A stretch of 64,000 nt of DNA, taken from contig JBBPEB010000015.1 in assembly GCA_039096225.1 (NCBI GenBank), positions 496,001 through 560,000 on the forward strand, in the 5' to 3' direction. Positions 1-16,417 of this stretch are shown here, in pieces. Source of the stretch: Blastocystis sp. Blastoise (taxonomy: Eukaryota > Sar > Bigyra > Opalinata > Blastocystidae). Both the position numbers and the translations under genes were made by a program. Under the pieces are notes generated by a model. It was given only the letters and a program-made list of their open reading frames with translations. It had not been told where the DNA came from and made no database searches. Each line of letters begins with the position of its first letter. Position 1 is the first letter of the stretch.

Positions 1-1122
1 AAGAACAGATTAAAAAAATGAGACTCTAGATATACTGGATCTTTTCCAAAATACAAGACATTAATTATATTGTATCTTAATGTAATTGCTTATAGAAAAT
101 ACTGAGTTTTGTTAAAAACACAATATATATTAAGAATAGAAAAAGACAATCATAATTATAATGTTATTATAAATAATGAAAAGAGAAGAAAAGTATTATA
201 AAGAATTTAGTAATTAATTGAAAGAAAAAGACCTAAAGAGAAAAAAGTATCGAATAATAATAGACCTGAGGTTACAAATATATGCATATATACATTATTA
301 TAAAAAATAATAGAAAAATATACAAGCACATACAGTGATAAAGAATACAAGAAAAGAAATTGTTTTTGTTTTAAATTAATAAATAAACGAGATATCAATA
401 AATAATATTTCAATATATATAAAGTATGATATATTTATGAATATAATAACCCTTATGTAAATAAACTGATATTCAATAGAAAAAATAATGATAATAAAAG
501 CGAGGAGAAATGGTTAAAAAAGAAGAGTACAAAAAAAAAATAATATATATATACATTATTAAAGGGAATAGTAATAAATAAAAATTAAATATTATATATA
601 TATATATTAAATAACTACAAGATAGAAGCCACATAATATGCCGGCATAATATATTAATATATAATAAAAAGATTGAGAGAAAATAATTGTATAAAATAGA
701 TTTGATAAAATATTTATATATATATATATAGAAACTATAACAAATTAAGAAGAAATAAGTATTAAAAAAAGGAGAAAAGGAAACATAAAGCAACATAAAA
801 AGAAGTGTATATTTTAAGAAAAAAAAAAACAAATAAAACAAAAAAAAACAGAAATAAAAACAAAATAAAAGGATATTATTAAAAGAGGTTGAAATAAATT
901 ATATATACATATATATATATAATATATATATAATGGGAAAACAATAAAGGAAGATAAAATAAATGGTTGATAAAAAATATATCATATACAAAAATTGAAA
1001 AATCATAAATATACATATATGTAAATTGCAATAAATATAAAACAAAATGATAATGAAAATAAATGTAAAAAGAATGAGATTGATTTTTTGACTATATGAT
1101 ATATATATATGTAGAATATAAA
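1..1122. other. AT-rich 3' flank, no gene seen
   Basis: No convincing coding exon. The + strand is strikingly purine-rich (runs of A and AAG/GAAA) with short (TA)n tracts. This is the 3' side of the minus-strand LOTUS/RRM gene that ends at 1123, so its sense strand is T/pyrimidine-rich here. Long minus-strand reading frames in this stretch are poly-Phe/Tyr/Ile artefacts of the composition. Confidence 0.6.
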
Positions 1123-1233
1123 TTAAGCTAAGTAGAGAATGGACTGATGAAGAACGAAATAATTTGAATACGAAGATAAAAATAATGAAACATTATTCAT
1201 ATTAATAACCGAATAACTATAATAAATAAATAA

Positions 1234-1285
<52 letters not shown>

Positions 1286-2647
1286 TCCAAAGAAAGATTG
1301 AATAACTCTGTCAAGTTGTGATATATGTATTCCTTGCGTATAATGTTGTGTCAACAACGTCTGAAGATGTCGAATTAATTCTGAGTCACTCTCACATTCT
1401 ATATATATATATATATAAGTATATAGAATAATATATAACAAATAATAAATAATATATAAAAAATAATAAATATAATAATATATATATACTAGTCCATTTA
1501 ATACAGACATTTGTAGAGAATAATATATTTTTAGTTAAAGAGAAGTATTCTTCTGTATTAATAGCAGGATAACTAGAAAAGTAATATTCACTAGTTTGTA
1601 CTATAGAGATAAATACATGAAATATAGGTATATAAGCTATATATATTAAATATTTAAATTATTAAAAAAATAAAGTTACAATATAAAAATGTATATATAT
1701 ATATATACAATTTGTTTCAATAATAGTATTACGAGCATAAGTAACTAATAGGTGTTGTAATGAATGAATATGTTTCGAATAGAATTCGATGAATGCATTG
1801 GAATCATAACTTCGAATGGAGAGTTTTAACATAACATCAAATAAAGAAATAGAATAAGGATATACATAAGGCTTCACAATAGCTATATATATATAATTAA
1901 TTAATATATATACATGATATATTAATAAATACTATATTATATAGTATAAAAAGACTAGAATTTTAAAATAATAATTGAATATATACATTGAAAATAATTA
2001 AGAATCAGATTAGAGGGAATTAAAAAAGAGGAATTTGTAGTAGAAGGAGATGATGGAGGTGAAGATGCGATAAACCGCGGGGATCCAATGGATTGTGTGG
2101 AATGTCCTTTAATAGTATTTATATCATTGGATGTAGTATACTCTGAAATGGAGGATGTACGACTTCCTGAGGATGGTGAAGAGAGTGTGAAAGGATGGGA
2201 AGAACGAGAAGTAGGAGAAGCAATAGAAACAGAAACAGGAGGAGTAGTAGATGATATGGATCTAGGAGACTATATATATATATATATATTCATAAAAAAT
2301 ACATATACTGTTGAATACGACTATAATGAAAAATATATATATATATATAAAATAAATAAAAAAGTGAAGATAACTTAAAATAACTATATATAATTCTTTA
2401 AAAACATACAGTAATATCTTTATCTTTTCCATATCCTAATTCTAGTGCTCTTCCTCTATATATATATCCCTGCATATGTGTATATGCATCAATAGCTTCA
2501 GCAGTAGAGAAATAATCAATAAATGCACAATTCTTATCATTCATTATTTTTATATTTTGAATAGCTCCAAAAGGATGGAATAACGTATGAAGCTCGTCAT
2601 TTGTAGCGTCAGTCAAATTACCTACCCAAAGATGACGGGTAGGAGTC

Positions 2648-2679
<32 letters not shown>

Positions 2680-3244
2680 CGAGAATAACATAAATATAAA
2701 TATATATGGCTATATAGAAAATAATATAAAAATATATATAATAGCATACATCATGATTTTCAGATTTATCAAAATTCTTTTCCTTCTTACTATAGGTAAT
2801 ATTACCCTTCCATTTCCCGTGTTTACTTAATACATCTTTAGCATTCTTTGCTTCCTGAGGAGTTGTGAAGTATATAAATGCATATCGACGAACTATAGAC
2901 ATGGAATAGGTATATATATATATCTTAATATAATATATAAATCGTAATATAATATATAAATCTTAATATAATATATAAATCTTAATATAATATATAAATC
3001 TGAATATAATATATAAATCGTAATATAATATATAAATCTGAATATAATATATAAATCTTTATATAATAAGCAAACAATATATATATATATACCTCCTTGA
3101 TTAAGTATTTTAATATCTTCGATAGAGCCAAACTCTTCGAATTCAGTTTTAATATCATTATATGTTAATGTTGATCCGACATTTCCAACATGAAGACAAC
3201 GACTTATATATATATTACTATTATCTATAGAGAGAAGAGATCAC

Positions 3245-3288
<44 letters not shown>

Positions 3289-4996
3289 AGTTAAATAAGA
3301 AAAGATAAAATCTAAAAAAAGTTAAAACTATATATATATACTTTGTACAGAAGGATATTTATCTGGATTATCAATAAGAACAACTGTATCATTCTTAGCA
3401 ATTCGATTCACCTATATATAGTTTATATATATATAACAATAGAAAACAATATAAATAAGAATAGATACTGCAAATAATTTTGGATAATTCTCTAATAAAT
3501 TTAAAAGGCCACAAAAGTTTTCTCTAATTTTTGACAAATATTTCTAAACAATGTATATATATATATATATTATCAATAATAAGAAAATAATATGTATATA
3601 TATATATATATACCATCCCAAGAGAGTCTCGAATTGTGTTGGCAAGTTCAACGGCTTTCATCGTATAATCTTTTGCATCTTTTAATAAACAACAAATATG
3701 AAAAATTAACTGTTCTACTGATTCCTATATATATATATATATATATATAATAGACGACAATATTAGCATTTAAAATATGAAAAATGTATAATTCTACTAA
3801 TAAATAGTATATACAAAAAAAAAAAGAAATAATTATATAAACATATAAATAAATATATATATTTACAGGTGTATTCATGACTTCTTGTTCTTGTTCATTC
3901 TTCGTTAGTCCATGGAGAGATACTGAAATAAACTGCACGTCTTCAGATATATCAAAGGAATCAGTACATAAACGAAGAAAAGGAATTAAACCTCCATACG
4001 CTTTCTTTAACTCTTTATATCTATATATATATTTATAGAAAAATATAAATAAAATTTACATATAAACCACAAAATTATATATATATATACTTAAAAGGAT
4101 TATCACGTGATAAGCATGCACCTAAATTGGCACTTGATACTTTCCCGCCTTTCTAAAGAAACATAAATAATGATAATAAACAATAAGAAAATATATAGAA
4201 TAATAACTATATACAACTAATAAAACACTCTTTATCCACTGTTTAAGTAACTGTACTTCTTCAGATGACGGATTAAAATTTACTTCACCAACATTCATCT
4301 ATATATAGATATATATATATAATCACGAATAATAAATCTAAATACATTTTGATATCGAATCGTTTCGATAGAATTATCCTCATATGTATTTAATTGAGGA
4401 TTTTGTACATATCGTTCTACATTAGATGGTTCAGTCATCATTACAGAAGGATTCTAAATAAATAATTGAATTTAAAATTTAAAATTTCAAAATAGTATAT
4501 ACATATTGTGCCATATAATAATTATTATTAAACATCTGGTTTTCTGCATATTCATAATTCTGTCTCACTGGTATTGAATTCATAATCATTTGATCAGATA
4601 ATGAAACAGAATTGGGAACTCCCATAATTGGTGATTTTGAACCTATTTTAAAAATCAAATATAGAATATAATATAAAACAAAAATATATCAATCAGAATT
4701 AAGAAGAAATACTTGAGTTTTGAGCATTAAAATTATAATAATTCTGAGGTGTACTTTGAAAATTAGGTTCTTCATAGAATTCGCTTGCTATATTGTTAGT
4801 ATACATAATGAAAAGGAATAAGAGATACATGCATATTGCAAATAAGCATTAGAAATATTATCTTTTGTAGATAATACATCAGAAGAGTATTGATTACACT
4901 CATGAATATCATCACTTCTTTCAGTACATTGAATCTGTTCTACGTCTGCTTTTTTATCCTAAAATACATGGAATATAAAGAGATTGTAAATACCAT
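1123..4996 (-). CDS. RNA-binding protein with LOTUS-like (OST-HTH) and RRM domains
   Basis: Many-exon minus-strand gene. In protein order: a start codon (4994-4996) directly followed by an intron (4960-4993); Asn/Gln/Ser-rich exons (about 4500-4959); a LOTUS-like domain in exons near 4220-4300, 4090-4155 and 3870-4020 (SSANLGACLSRDNP then KKAYGGLIPFLRL); a second in exons near 3613-3725, 3465-3545 and 3345-3412 (KIRENFCGLLNLLENYPKLF). RRM1 lies at about 3103-3207 plus 2750-2893 (RNP2 LHVGNV, RNP1-like RRYAFIYF). RRM2 is at 2410-2646 (RNP2 LWVGNL, RNP1 region NCAFIDYF). A Ser/Pro-rich exon follows (about 1990-2272), then a divergent third LOTUS-like domain in the last exons (ending 1123). All introns read GT..AG on the minus strand. 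LOTUS domains elsewhere bind RNA or Vasa-type helicases, so a role in mRNA regulation is likely. RRMs are near certain; LOTUS calls rest on pattern only. The start could lie elsewhere if an upstream exon was missed. Confidence 0.75.
2931..3062. repeat. tandem repeat, about 20 bp unit, in an intron
   Basis: Roughly seven head-to-tail copies of a unit like AATATAATATATAAATCTT, varying at the last bases, inside the intron that splits RRM1 of the LOTUS/RRM gene. Confidence 0.8.
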
Positions 4997-7162
4997 CTTG
5001 AAATGACCTAGTTATTATTCCTGTTTGTAAATTTGCTTGTTATGCCAGATAAACAATATGTCCAAATAGATATTTATGCAATATTCAAATGGTTGTGGCA
5101 TTAAAAAGATTTGATGCACAAAAAAGAGAAAGAAACTGAGAACCAAAAATAAGCAGGACTTTAAGGCCATTTTATTTTTCAAACCGTGATTATCGGAAAG
5201 AGCTTCATAAATTATCTCCTCTTTTTGAGAACCCATATTCCTATTTCATCATCATTTTAGGGGACAATTAAATTAGGGTCTTAACAAAATACTATCTAAT
5301 TTCAAACGTGTGTTTGATCCAGACGTTCTTCTTTTTCTTTTGCTTTCACCACAAATATCATCATTATTATGAATATACGTCTAGTTTGCCAAAAAATCAA
5401 AAAGAATCATACATTTTAAATTTTTTAGACCAAAGAACAATCGCCTTCATCATGAAATCATCATAATATATTATTCCATAATTATTATGCCACTGAGACG
5501 TTTAGTATCAATTTGTTTAGGTAAAAGAATCAATTTGATAATTATTTTTTTTGTATTAAAACATAAAAGAAATCAGTAGAATCTTTAGAACAGTAACTGA
5601 GCTTTCACAAATACATATTTTAAAATATTAATTTCTAATAATAAAGAAAAAAACGATAAAAACAAAAAAATGAAAAGAAAGCAGACGTTTTATTGGGAAA
5701 GAAAGAAACAAAACTGCTTTCGCATAAATTTCAAAGCCATTTTCTTTGATTCTCTTTTGCCTTTTTTAATAATACTAGTTATCTTATAGTATCAATATAC
5801 TATATGAATTATTTGTATGGAGCAGATCATTGATCTTTCTATATTAATTGCCACGACAATAAATGGTTACAATGTGATGTGTCAATGATATTAGAAGCAT
5901 TTGAAAACTAATCTATATTCCACCATTCATTTTTATTTATAAAAAACACATAAGTCTTGGTACATTAAAAGGAAAAAAAGATCTAATGTATGGTGCCCAA
6001 ATTACGAATTTTCTACTAAAAAAAATTTTTATTACAAGATTTTTATTGGCTAATTTAAAACTGTGATGTCATCACAACCCTTTCTTTTTGAATCTCCAAT
6101 CATTTTTAGTTTATTAACTACCACTCATTTTTAAATATTCTTTATGAATTCTTATTAAAAAAGTGAAAAGCTTAATGCAGCAATCAACATAGTAAGATTA
6201 CTTCAGTTACTGCTGTTGCATTTCATGAGAACATTCACAAAACCGTTATCATTCAAAACCTAAAAGTTGTGCTTTTCGCCTTAACGATTTTTATAAATAG
6301 CTTTAACAGAATTTTGACATATCATCATAATAATATAATAGATAATTCCTACAAATCGTTGAGTATGACTTGAGATGAGTATTTACTAATTAAGAAAAAT
6401 ATATCTATATCAATAATTTCCTTGTTGAAATTTTCTAATTGACTAATTTTTGTGAGTTAAACATTTTTATCACCATATTTAAGTGGATTGTTATCATATA
6501 AAAACAAATATACAAATTTTATCTGAAGTGGTTAAAAATATCGAAGAGAATTTCTATTATCAAAAAAAGGAAGTAATCTCTTAATTTTTTCCATGTAGAA
6601 TCAGCGAACATATTGATGTATATAATTATTGTGGAATATCTTATTCTGTTCAGAATGCATTTTTACATCATAAACTAGGAAATATAGTATTAACAACATT
6701 TTGATATACACTATAGAAGAAAGAATTACACAGCATATGGTTTGTCGAGGAATAGCATATATATATGTTAAGAAAAACATCATAAACTGTATACTATTTT
6801 GAAAATATTAGTTTATTCTCAGTATACTATGAGTTAAAACGATATGAAAACATATATATTTCAGTGGTGTTTTATTCAAATCGAAAAGAAATCAATTATT
6901 TGTTCTTTATTATAAATTCATTAAAAACACACACACAAAAAAAAGATTTTTTTAAATACTAGAAGAAATGAGAAAATGACAGAAAAGTTCTCCATTTAGG
7001 AATTCTATTCTAAGAAAGAGAACTCTATCTCGAGAAATCATTGGTTGCTCAATTCTCTTATTCATTTCGATCTCCACTGATGTTTTTTTGTTAATGGTCA
7101 AATTGTTCTCAATTACTTTCAAATTTTCTATTGCTTTTTATTTGTTGTATTCAATTTAAACA
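4997..7162. other. intergenic region between divergent genes
   Basis: Sequence complexity is higher than in the introns and (TA)n tracts are nearly absent. It holds the 5' flanks of the LOTUS/RRM gene (to the left) and the amino-acid transporter (to the right). ATTGG motifs occur near 6046 and 7040, and a TGATGTCATCA near-palindrome lies at about 6064. A minus-strand frame of 73 codons (5015-5236) with one hydrophobic segment has no supporting feature and is not called. Confidence 0.5.
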
Positions 7163-7803
7163 ATGGGTGTTTCAATAACTCAAACTTGTGCCAATATGGT
7201 TAAAACTTGTGTAGGAGCTGGTATTCTTGCTCTTCCTAATACTTTTTACGGAGCTGGTCTTGTTCCTTCTCTTATTATTCTGATAGTTGTCACTCTTTGG
7301 TCTGGATTTTGCACGAAGAGACTTGTTTCTTGTATGACTTCTACTCTTGAAGGTGTTCTTGGAAATATTTTTGATGATAACAATGATCCTTATTTTCATT
7401 TAGTAAGAAAAGCACTTGGTAAATTTGGTGTAGTTTTATTAAATATATGTTATGTTGTTACTCTTTATGGTATTGCCACCGCTTATCAAATTACTTGGAC
7501 TAATTTATTAATTCATATGGATTGGGAAAAGATTGGATTCTCTCTCGGTTCTGAAAGATGGTTCTGGTGTATTATTTACTTTATTATTGTTCTTCCTTTA
7601 TCTTATTTACGTAATCTTGAGTATGTATATGTTTTCTATAGACTATTCTGATTTTTTATTTCTATTTTTATTTTATATTTTAGTTCCCTTGGTTTCGTCT
7701 CTCTTTTCGGTAATATAGTTATTGGTGTCTCTTCTATTCTTGTTCTTGTGTATATATTTATTATATTGATTATTATATATTGATTATTATTATTATTAAG
7801 CAA

Positions 7804-7843
<40 letters not shown>

Positions 7844-7880
7844 TGATTATTATATATTGATTATTATTATTATTAAGCAA

Positions 7881-7941
<61 letters not shown>

Positions 7942-9280
7942 TGTATTATTATTATATTGTTCATTATTTGTTATTTATATCATATTATTCTTCTATATAG
8001 TTATGGTGGTATTCACTGGGGTTTCCATTGGGATAACTCTCTCCTTTGGTATAAGAATCCCATGGATATGGCAGTCATCTTTGGCGTCTTTTGTTATGCT
8101 TTATGTATTATCTTTATTGGACCCACTTCGAAGGTATTCATATATATCCATGTCTTTTGTTGTTTTTGAAGTTAGTTGGATTCTAAATATATATTTATAT
8201 TTATATTTATATTTATATTTATATATCTGCTTATTGTCTCTTTTTTTTTCATTTTCATAAATATATGCAATTCACTTCTATTCTTATTCACTTCTTTTTT
8301 ATTCTCTATGTTATATGTTTTATATATTCATATAGAAAACTCTTAATAATGGTAATAAATTTGACTTCTGCTTATGGATATCTCTTCTTATTTGTTTTGC
8401 TCTTTACAGCGTTCTTGGTGGATTTGGTGCTATTTTCTTCAAAGAAGACCCTAGTAAGCATACATATTATTATGCTATATATATATATTTTTAATATTAT
8501 TTATTATATATATATATTTTTAATTATATTTATTATATATATATTTTTTTTTATTATTTATTATATATTATTAATATAAGCCTATATAACCCTCTGTATC
8601 TAGATGGTATTGATGCTATTGTCTTAGATAACATGACGGATAGTCCTATATTCTATTATATTACTGCTATTGGTCTCTGTATGTCTTGTCTTGCCTCTTA
8701 TCCTATTGCTGTTTATCCTGCTGCTCTTGCTGTAGAATCCTGGATCACCGATACACGTATTTATATTTATATTTATTTTTTTTATATTCACAGTTGTTTT
8801 TAAGAAAACCTTAAAATTATCCATTTAATTCAAATCTTCTGAATCTTTTTTTTTTTAATTATATCACTTATATTTTTTATAAAATTATTTATTAATATTC
8901 TTTCTTCTTCATAGTTGATAAACCTGAAAATAAAACTTTTGTTCGTAATTGGAAGAGAATTGTTATGAGAACATGTATGCTTGCTGTTGTTACTATTCTT
9001 GCTTTCGTATTCCCTGATTTCAAGAAAGTTATTGGCTTAAATATCCTTTTATATTTATTTTATTATTTTACATAATTTCTTATTTCATATAAAATATTTC
9101 TTTAATAAATCACTTGGTTGTCTCACTGTCTCCACGGTTCAATTTATTTTACCTCCTCTTGTTCACTATCGTCTTAGTCCTTCCAATACTTGGAGCACCA
9201 TTCTCGATATCTCTTTAACTGTTATTGGTGTTCTCGTTATGGTTTTCACTACATACTGCACAATTGTTACCAGTAATTAA
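7163..9280 (+). CDS. amino acid transporter, AAAP/SLC36-SLC38 type
   Basis: Seven exons (7163-7620, 7684-7749, 8001-8133, 8336-8453, 8604-8756, 8915-9040, 9114-9280) join to 1221 nt, 406 residues, close to family length. The N-terminus TCVGAGILALPNTFYGAG is the classic first transmembrane motif of the amino acid/auxin permease family, and about ten to eleven hydrophobic segments follow. The segment MAVIFGVFCYALCIIFIG matches the conserved middle helix, and a PIAVYPAALAVE helix follows near residue 290. Expected to move neutral amino acids across the plasma or lysosomal membrane with Na+ or H+; substrate cannot be read from sequence. Intron 2 holds an ATT array. The last intron is AT-AC (9041-9113) and splicing it restores the frame into SLC-like final helices. 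The start is the first ATG, in a good context at the edge of a T-rich leader. Confidence 0.85.
7797..7943. repeat. (ATT)n array with an internal duplication
   Basis: ATT triplet tracts in intron 2 of the transporter gene. A segment of about 80 bp containing TTGATTATTATTATTATTAA then GCAAATTATT occurs twice in succession. Confidence 0.85.
9041..9113 (+). other. U12-type AT-AC intron in the amino acid transporter gene
   Basis: 73-nt intron starting ATATCCTTTT (minor-spliceosome donor consensus ATATCCTTT) and ending AATCAC. A branch-site-like TTCTTTAAT (9098-9106) lies about ten bases from the AC end, the spacing expected for U12 introns. There is no usable GT..AG alternative: reading through gives a stop, and removing exactly this segment joins GLI to GCLTV in frame and makes the whole CDS a multiple of three. 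Confidence 0.85.
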
Positions 9281-9472
9281 TTGATTTCCTGCTAGTTAAT
9301 ATTTTTTTGTTACATCATTTGTTTTGTTCTGCTTTTATTTTCATTATTAATTGTTAACATAAATAAAACACTCAAATAAGCTATTCAACTGCAAAATAAG
9401 TACCGAAAAAATAAAAAGTGTTCCAGAATATATTTTTTCTAATTCTTATTTTTTCTAAGGAACTAATCAACA

Positions 9473-9682
9473 ATGGAAGCACCAAATATTACTAAAGAGG
9501 AAATGTACTCACAACTTTCAGATTCTCTATCGACACTTGAAAAAGCCATGTCAACATTTGCAGATAAAACGAAAGAAACTCAAGAATTAGTGTCGAAAGC
9601 ATCATCTACGGCTGTTCTATTTGCGAATATGTTTCAAAATGCGCCTACACTGTCACAACTTAATAATGTTAAACAAAAGTAA
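9473..9682 (+). CDS. small coiled-coil protein, possibly Dad1-like
   Basis: Intron-free 69-codon gene starting MEAPNITKEEMYSQL. Residues 10-50 form an amphipathic helix with heptad spacing and no Pro, followed by FANMFQNAP. Codon use is normal for the window rather than the poly-Ile/Asn of chance frames, and it is flanked by an A-rich leader and a T-rich 3' flank, so I take it as real. Length, coiled coil and the aromatic ending resemble DASH-complex subunits such as Dad1, which hold kinetochores on microtubules; similarity is weak and another small coiled-coil family is equally possible. It lies 192 bp after the transporter and converges on the permease gene. Confidence 0.5.
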   Translation: MEAPNITKEEMYSQLSDSLSTLEKAMSTFADKTKETQELVSKASSTAVLFANMFQNAPTLSQLNNVKQK

Positions 9683-9916
9683 TCACCACTTTTCGTATTG
9701 TTGTTTTATGTGTTAATAATAGTAATTAGTTGATATGTTTTGTAATGATTTCTTTTTCATTCAAAAATTTATATACTATTCACTGTATGAATATGATTAA
9801 TATTCATTTAATTTTATATTAACAAAACAAGAATTAAAAATCTCATACTTAAATCAAAAAAAAATCAAAAGGAATTATATTAAAATATAAAGATAAATAA
9901 ATATATATAGCCATTT
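9683..9916. other. convergent 3' flanks with T-to-A strand switch
   Basis: Between the small + gene and the - permease gene. The left half is T-rich on the + strand and the right half is A-rich, switching near 9830, so each gene has a T-rich sense-strand 3' flank. Confidence 0.5.
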
Positions 9917-14719
<4,803 letters not shown>

Positions 14720-16417
14720 TTTAACTCATTAAAAATAACTTAAGACATAAAAAAATATATATAAAGAAATTGAAAACACTTTCTATAGATAATTTCCAAA
14801 TAAAGAACATGCAATAAAGAATGTCAAAAATAAGAACCACTGGATGGTATTTCTGTTTCGATTCTTCATGAAAACGTCTAAACGACTGGATAAAAAAGGA
14901 GATTGGAAGGACCCTATTGCCTCATTTGTTCTTTATCTCAATAATCCAGTGAGAAAAAGATAAAGCACATCTTTTCTTTGGTGACTTCTATCCAATAATC
15001 CAATCAATTGTTTGGAGCCATGACCCAATTTTGTTGGTTAACAGCAAGAATTATTGGTTTTTTCAAATTCTTATTTGATGTAGTTTATTGGAATAAGTTT
15101 TAAGAATTTGGTTTGGCTCCTTTTTTGTTGTGTGCACATCCTCATAGAGTCAGCAACAAATATATAGACACTACTTCCATTTAAACTCTCATTGTTATCC
15201 TCAATACCATCAAATAGACAAGTTTTTAGTGTATTTTTCGTAGTTATCTTGTAAAATTGATTAGTTAGACATGACTCAATAGAAAAAGAATGTCGTATTT
15301 TATTATTCCAAATAGACAACAAGAATAGGTCACTTTATTTTAGTTTAAAATACCATATTTTTATTTGTTATAACACAGAATACAGAATTTAAATATATAT
15401 TTGTTTTATACTTCAATCTTCTATCAGGTCAATTTTTGAAATAGTCAAATTATAATAATGATTGATTTCTAGAATGTAGTAGTATTTGTTTAATTAATGA
15501 AAAATATTACTTTTATTGAATAAAAGAAGAATAATTTTAAAATTCTCTTTTTTCAGTAATATTATAAGGTAATTTCACATTAAAACGTTTTTTAGTTATG
15601 ATTTTGCACAAAAACATATAATATTATATTTGTGTAATAAAATTTGAAAAAATAATTTGTGTCAAAGGTCTTGAATTGAACTTATTTGAATTGATAATGA
15701 ACGTATAAAAAGTATAAAGCATGTTTTAAATATATATATACATAAAAAAAAGAGATCATGATTAAAAAGAAAAAGAAATGTTTGAAATGGATATTGATAT
15801 ATTTTTTTAATTTTCTTTTTATTACTTTCAAAAATGGATCTTTTTAATATTATTAAAAAAATAGTTTTTATATAGGACATGATGGATAGTTTGTGTTTAT
15901 TAGGCTTTTCTTCTTTTGTAAGTGTTTGTATGTTATACATAATTACGAATTATTAGATTCATATGACAATAGAAGCGGCTTATGCATAAAATCAATATTG
16001 AAAATGTATAGTAATAAAAAAAATTAGATAGTTCAATACAATAAAACTATCACATAAAAAATATTTTTAGCTCAGAAGAAAATGAAATGAATTTATTATA
16101 TGTTACAGTCGAGAGTCAAAATTAACAGTAAAAATGTTATTGAAATTGAATGATGTTTTCAAAAATATCATATTATGTACAATGTAGCTTTTTATTTATG
16201 CTAAGTATGGTAGTCCATTTATAAAAATAAAAAGAATTATGTTTGAAAATCCAAGATTGTTTTGTTTAAAGAAAAAAAACGAGTTCAGAGAAAGATTCAG
16301 TTCTTCTTTTTTATAGAAAAAGGAGTCTATTTATTTTTTCATGGTTGCATATATTCATATCACTTGGTTTTCTTATTACATAAAGCTCAATAAATTATTA
16401 TATACAATTATTATCTC
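14720..16417. other. intergenic region between divergent genes
   Basis: 5' flanks of the permease gene (left) and zinc carrier (right). CCAAT/ATTGG words cluster at about 14990-15060. Minus-strand frames at 15071-15322 and 15662-15940 lack splice-consistent neighbours or domains and are not called. Confidence 0.5.

Noticed and set aside
1-900. Minus-strand frames rich in Phe, Tyr and Ile
   Set aside because: Composition artefacts of a purine-rich 3' flank; no motif or splice continuity.
5015-5236. 73-codon minus-strand frame with a hydrophobic segment
   Set aside because: No domain, no splice link to the LOTUS/RRM gene, and it overlaps that gene's likely promoter.
6064-6074. TGATGTCATCA, a bZIP-like near-palindrome
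   Set aside because: A single copy, with a mismatched centre, about 1.1 kb from either gene start; chance is likely.
15071-15322. Minus-strand frame of 83 codons upstream of the zinc carrier
   Set aside because: No recognisable domain, no neighbouring exon, and it overlaps the CCAAT-rich promoter zone.
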